Shown: positions 62,760 to 64,000 of the stretch, one piece after another
How the letters are laid out: each line of letters starts with the position of its first letter
Position numbering within the stretch: the stretch's first letter is position 1
Assembly (NCBI RefSeq): GCF_003002925.1
Contig: NZ_PVTK01000005.1
Coordinates: 186,001-250,000 of the forward strand
Source of the DNA: Vreelandella songnenensis
GTDB lineage: Bacteria; Pseudomonadota; Gammaproteobacteria; Pseudomonadales; Halomonadaceae
DNA: 64,000 nt
Reading direction: 5' to 3'
The notes under the pieces: generated by a model
Database searches by the model: none
Told to the model about the DNA's origin: nothing
Seen by the model: the letters and a program-made list of their open reading frames with translations, nothing else
Program-made: the position numbers and the translations under genes

Positions 62760-64000
62760 CTAGAAGGACTCCCAGGCGTCGTGCTCTACCACCTTGGGTG
62801 CAGCAGCCACGCGTGACGCGCGAGGTGCCAAAGAGGGGCTCATAAGGGTGGTGGAAACAGGCAACGCGGCTTTAGGGGTATGGGTATTAGCTACCTGAAA
62901 GCGCTCGACGGCACTTCTCAGGCGAGCCGCTTCGCTTTCAAGCTCATTGGCGCTGCGCGCGGCGTTTTGAACCAGCTGGGCATTTTGCTGAATCACCTGA
63001 TCCATCTGCGCAACGGCCTGATTGACCTGAACGATACCGTTGCTCTGCTCTTCAGAGGCGGCCGCAATGTCATCCATGATATCGCTGACCCGCTGTACGG
63101 CATCCACTAGCGCCTGCATGGTTTCACCGGCCTGGTTGACGCGCTGGGTGCCGGCATCCACCTTGCCAAGCGAGGTGTCGATCAGGGTACGGATCTCCTT
63201 GGCGGCATTGGCGCTGCGGCTGGCCAGGCTACGCACTTCCTGGGCAACGACGGCAAAGCCTTTGCCATGCTCACCGGCACGGGCAGCCTCGACCGAGGCG
63301 TTGAGCGCCAGGATATTGGTTTGAAAGGCGATGTTGTCAATAACGGTGATGATATCCGCTACCTGATGGGAGCTTGCGCTGATTTCCTGCATCGTTCCCA
63401 CGATGCCACCCACCTCTTCACCGCTGCGCCGAGCCGTCAGCGTTGCGCTCTGTGCCAGCTGGCTGGCCTGACGCGCATTGTCGGCGTTATGGCCAACCGT
63501 TGAGGCGAGCTCCTCCATGCTGGAAGCCGTTTCTTCAAGTGAGGAGGCCTGCTGTTCGGTGCGGGAGGAGAGATCGTTATTGCCGCTGGCAATCTGTTGG
63601 GAGCGCTCAAAAATGGTGGCGCCACTACTGCGAACGACGCCGACAGTTTCCGATAGGGAAGACTGCATATGCGCCATGGCAACGTATAAGCGGCCGATTT
63701 CGTTATTGCCGGGGGCCGTAATCTGCTGGCTTAAATCACCCTGAGCCATATGCTCGAAGTAGCCGACCAACCGGTCAAGCGGTTTCAGCACATTACTCGT
63801 CACACCCCAGATCACGATCACTACGGTGGCAACGGTGACCAGTACGATGGCTATCAGCATCCAGCGGATACGCGCTGTAAAATCGGTAAACACTGCCTGT
63901 GATGCCTGGCCATCGCCAATCGCCTGCATGATGGCCGCACCGTGCTGCAGCGCGTAAAAACCGATGCCGCACGCCACAATCACCAATAGCGAGAAGGAGG
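62760..64000 (-). CDS. Methyl-accepting chemotaxis protein with short periplasmic part (5' end beyond window)
   Basis: Frame is open to the right edge (413 codons visible), so the start is missing. First membrane helix visible (SLLVIVACGIGFYAL), then only ~30 residues outside before the second helix (MLIAIVLVTVATVVIVIWGV). HAMP and signalling domain follow, with [19 protein letters not shown] at the tip. Ends HDAWESF, a WxxF-type tail. The ~150-residue ligand domain usual in such receptors is nearly absent. Confidence 0.93.
   Translation of the reverse strand, partial: SFSLLVIVACGIGFYALQHGAAIMQAIGDGQASQAVFTDFTARIRWMLIAIVLVTVATVVIVIWGVTSNVLKPLDRLVGYFEHMAQGDLSQQITAPGNNEIGRLYVAMAHMQSSLSETVGVVRSSGATIFERSQQIASGNNDLSSRTEQQASSLEETASSMEELASTVGHNADNARQASQLAQSATLTARRSGEEVGGIVGTMQEISASSHQVADIITVIDNIAFQTNILALNASVEAARAGEHGKGFAVVAQEVRSLASRSANAAKEIRTLIDTSLGKVDAGTQRVNQAGETMQALVDAVQRVSDIMDDIAAASEEQSNGIVQVNQAVAQMDQVIQQNAQLVQNAARSANELESEAARLRSAVERFQVANTHTPKAALPVSTTLMSPSLAPRASRVAAAPKVVEHDAWESF

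Overview
The window reads as chromosome of a moderately GC-rich gammaproteobacterium, most likely Halomonadaceae (Halomonas or a close relative). The evidence is the tRNA-Tyr-Gly-Thr / tRNA-Trp-secE-nusG-rplKAJL-rpoBC order, the birA-coaX pair, fabA-fabB, an ssb-MFS-uvrA block, and a large chemotaxis/flagellar locus. Assignment to a genus is inference. No insertion sequence, prophage, CRISPR array or rRNA operon was seen. Most of the window is compact chromosomal core.

Layout. (1) 1-11.8 kb, minus strand: four tRNAs and the secE-nusG-rplK-rplA-rplJ-rplL-rpoB-rpoC transcription/translation block. It carries tRNA promoters with GC-rich discriminators, a terminator, an L10-leader-like fold and a strong hairpin between rplL and rpoB. 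The tuf gene found here in E. coli and Pseudomonas is missing. (2) 11.8-15.7 kb: coaX-birA (minus) and typA/bipA (plus). (3) 15.9-22.7 kb: a sodium:solute symporter, a four-gene LIV/HAAT-type ABC importer and its convergent binding protein. (4) 22.7-28.5 kb: a ClsC-like phospholipase D lipoprotein, a small membrane protein, a half-Lgt/TlpA fusion and RapA. (5) 28.5-34 kb: a light-response-like unit (TIGR01777 epimerase, LitR/CarH-type MerR regulator, photolyase) and a PAS-GGDEF-EAL protein. (6) 34-44.7 kb: fabA-fabB, plsC, an RmlD-like protein, ssb, an MFS exporter, uvrA, a Crp/Fnr regulator and a small exported protein. (7) 44.7-64 kb, all minus strand: (edge) MCP - PAS-MCP - cheR - cheB - MCP - cheY - cheZ - flhB - flhA - flhF - FleN-position protein - flhE - fliA - motC-type stator - motD-type stator - phytochrome-like GGDEF protein.

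The most unusual part is region 7. It joins an enterobacterial core (receptor-cheRBYZ-flhBA...flhE) to a pseudomonad-type core (flhF-[fleN]-fliA-motCD). Within it, FlhF has a C-terminal extension of about 350 residues, the fleN slot holds a protein with no P-loop, and the operon ends with a bacteriophytochrome-like diguanylate cyclase. That cyclase lacks the N-terminal chromophore cysteine, the conserved GAF histidine and the PHY tongue PRxSF motif. Elsewhere the LitR-like regulator next to the photolyase also lacks the cobalamin-binding DxHxxG signature. Two photoreceptor-family proteins have therefore lost their cofactor ligands while keeping plausible output domains.
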